Shown piece after piece: positions 63,288-63,948 of a stretch of DNA of 63,948 nt. This DNA is from Acidimicrobiaceae bacterium (GTDB lineage Bacteria; Actinomycetota; Acidimicrobiia; Acidimicrobiales; RAAP-2). A program made the translations under genes and the position numbers. How positions within the stretch are numbered: the first letter of the stretch is position 1; the number at the start of each line of letters is the position of its first letter. Under the pieces are notes generated by a model. That model did not search any database and was not told the origin of the DNA. It worked only from the letters and a program-made list of their open reading frames with translations. The DNA is taken from assembly GCA_027355725.1 (NCBI GenBank), contig DAIEHI010000054.1:1-63948 (forward strand), in the 5' to 3' direction.

Positions 63288-63948
63288 TGGAACGACTCCT
63301 CGCTCTTTGGATCGAGACACTTAGCGAAGAGAAGCCTGATGGATCGACGTTGCGTGACTATCTCGCGGTGCTCGATGCGTTGACGGTGCTCTGTCCCTTC
63401 ACTGAACCGGTACGGCTCGGACTCCTCGTGCTGCCCGTGCGCGCACCTAGTCGGTTCTTCGGTGGCGAGACAGCAGTGCTCGATGCCGTTCGTCAGAGTG
63501 TTCGCGACCTCATTGGCTGTGAGCCGTCACTCGGTGTCGCCGATGGTCTCTTCTGTGCAGAACTCGCGGCACGTGAGGGGGTGGTGTTGGTCCCGGGTGG
63601 GAGCGAATCCTTTCGTCGTTCGCAACCAATCGACACGCTGGGCAGAAAGGACCTCGCAACCACGTGTCGACGCCTGGGTCTACATACGGTGGGGTCATTC
63701 GCCGATCTGCCGCCAACTCGTGTGGCCGAGCGATTCTCCACATCGGTCCTCGAGTTGCATCGCGTAGCTCGAGGGGAGTTGAGCGAGCTGAGGACCCAGC
63801 GCGACGCGACGCTCGCGCGACGTCTTCGTGGGGAACGTGGCGAGAGTGAGCCGACGTCTGAGCAGATGGGGTTCTTTGGCCAGCGCGGAGCGGGCGATGA
63901 CCGGGCGCAGGCGGCGGCGTATCGCGTACGTCAACGTCTGGGGGTTGA
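63287..63948 (+). CDS. imuB: ImuB-like Y-family polymerase-related protein, N-terminal part (cut by window edge)
   Basis: An open frame of 220 codons running off the right edge. It has the Y-family fold signatures FFGGETAVLDAVRQSV, SLGVADGLFCAELAAREG and RLGLHTVGSFADLP (helix-hairpin-helix), but the N-terminal catalytic aspartate segment is absent (LLALWIETLSEEKP), as expected of ImuB, a catalytically dead adaptor. It follows imuA with a one-base overlap. A dnaE2 gene would be expected beyond the window. Confidence 0.85.
   Translation, partial: MERLLALWIETLSEEKPDGSTLRDYLAVLDALTVLCPFTEPVRLGLLVLPVRAPSRFFGGETAVLDAVRQSVRDLIGCEPSLGVADGLFCAELAAREGVVLVPGGSESFRRSQPIDTLGRKDLATTCRRLGLHTVGSFADLPPTRVAERFSTSVLELHRVARGELSELRTQRDATLARRLRGERGESEPTSEQMGFFGQRGAGDDRAQAAAYRVRQRLGV

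Overview
The window reads as high-GC actinobacterial chromosome, most likely from the Acidimicrobiia or a close relative. Supporting traits are a Rho factor with an Asn/Arg/Gly-rich insert, a mycothiol-type metal-binding protein (TIGR03084 family), a class II fructose bisphosphatase, a cydABDC locus, an imuA-imuB mutasome cassette, many GTG starts, and long runs of genes overlapping by 1-8 nt. This placement is inferred from gene content; no rRNA gene is present.

Layout. About 0.5-6.4 kb is a sulfur-stress locus. An MMPL exporter, a sulfide:quinone oxidoreductase (SQR), a CsoR/CstR-family repressor and a CoA-disulfide reductase fused to rhodanese lie beside four copies of one operator (AYACCC-N4-GGGTAY type). 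The repressor has the two cysteines but not the copper-binding His, so it looks like a persulfide sensor. From 7.5 to 13.2 kb is cydABDC (cytochrome bd oxidase and its thiol ABC exporter). From 13.2 to 16.2 kb a cobalamin riboswitch with a clear ribosome-site-sequestering hairpin precedes btuF-btuC-btuD. Then come pyk, tRNA-Arg, lysA-hom-thrC, and rho-rpmE-prfA-prmC-tsaC. From 26.3 to 33.3 kb, on the minus strand, a five-gene operon encodes a biotin-dependent acyl-CoA carboxylase, an AtuA-like protein, a TIGR03084 protein and an enoyl-CoA hydratase, suggesting acyclic terpene or branched acyl-CoA breakdown. rpiB, glyA and a polyprenyl-phosphate sugar-phosphate transferase lead into a complete F0F1 ATP synthase operon (36.3-43.9 kb). 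A CBS protein, glpX, murA (natural Cys-to-Asp form) and meaB follow. Sulfate assimilation genes (cysD, cysN and divergent cysH) occupy 48.2-51.1 kb.

The most unusual part is 53.9-60.9 kb on the minus strand, a six-gene, tightly overlapping operon. Its first gene encodes a small secreted protein ending in a tripartite C-terminal signal (LPVDP, one membrane helix, Arg cluster). Next come a PIG-L deacetylase, a membrane glycosyltransferase 2, a 799-residue fusion, a UDP-GlcNAc 2-epimerase-like enzyme and a HAD phosphatase. The fusion joins a minimal exosortase core (Cys100, Arg142, His162), a middle region with two copies of a helical repeat, and an ATP-grasp ligase. I read this as a dedicated exosortase/exopolysaccharide system with its substrate encoded in cis. 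To my knowledge the exosortase-repeat-ATP-grasp fusion is not a described architecture.

The right end holds a PEGA-like tail-anchored protein, a YedK/HMCES-type DNA-crosslink protein and, behind a perfect LexA box, imuA and the start of imuB. Two stretches (52.1-52.5 and 53.15-53.86 kb) contain no gene I can support.
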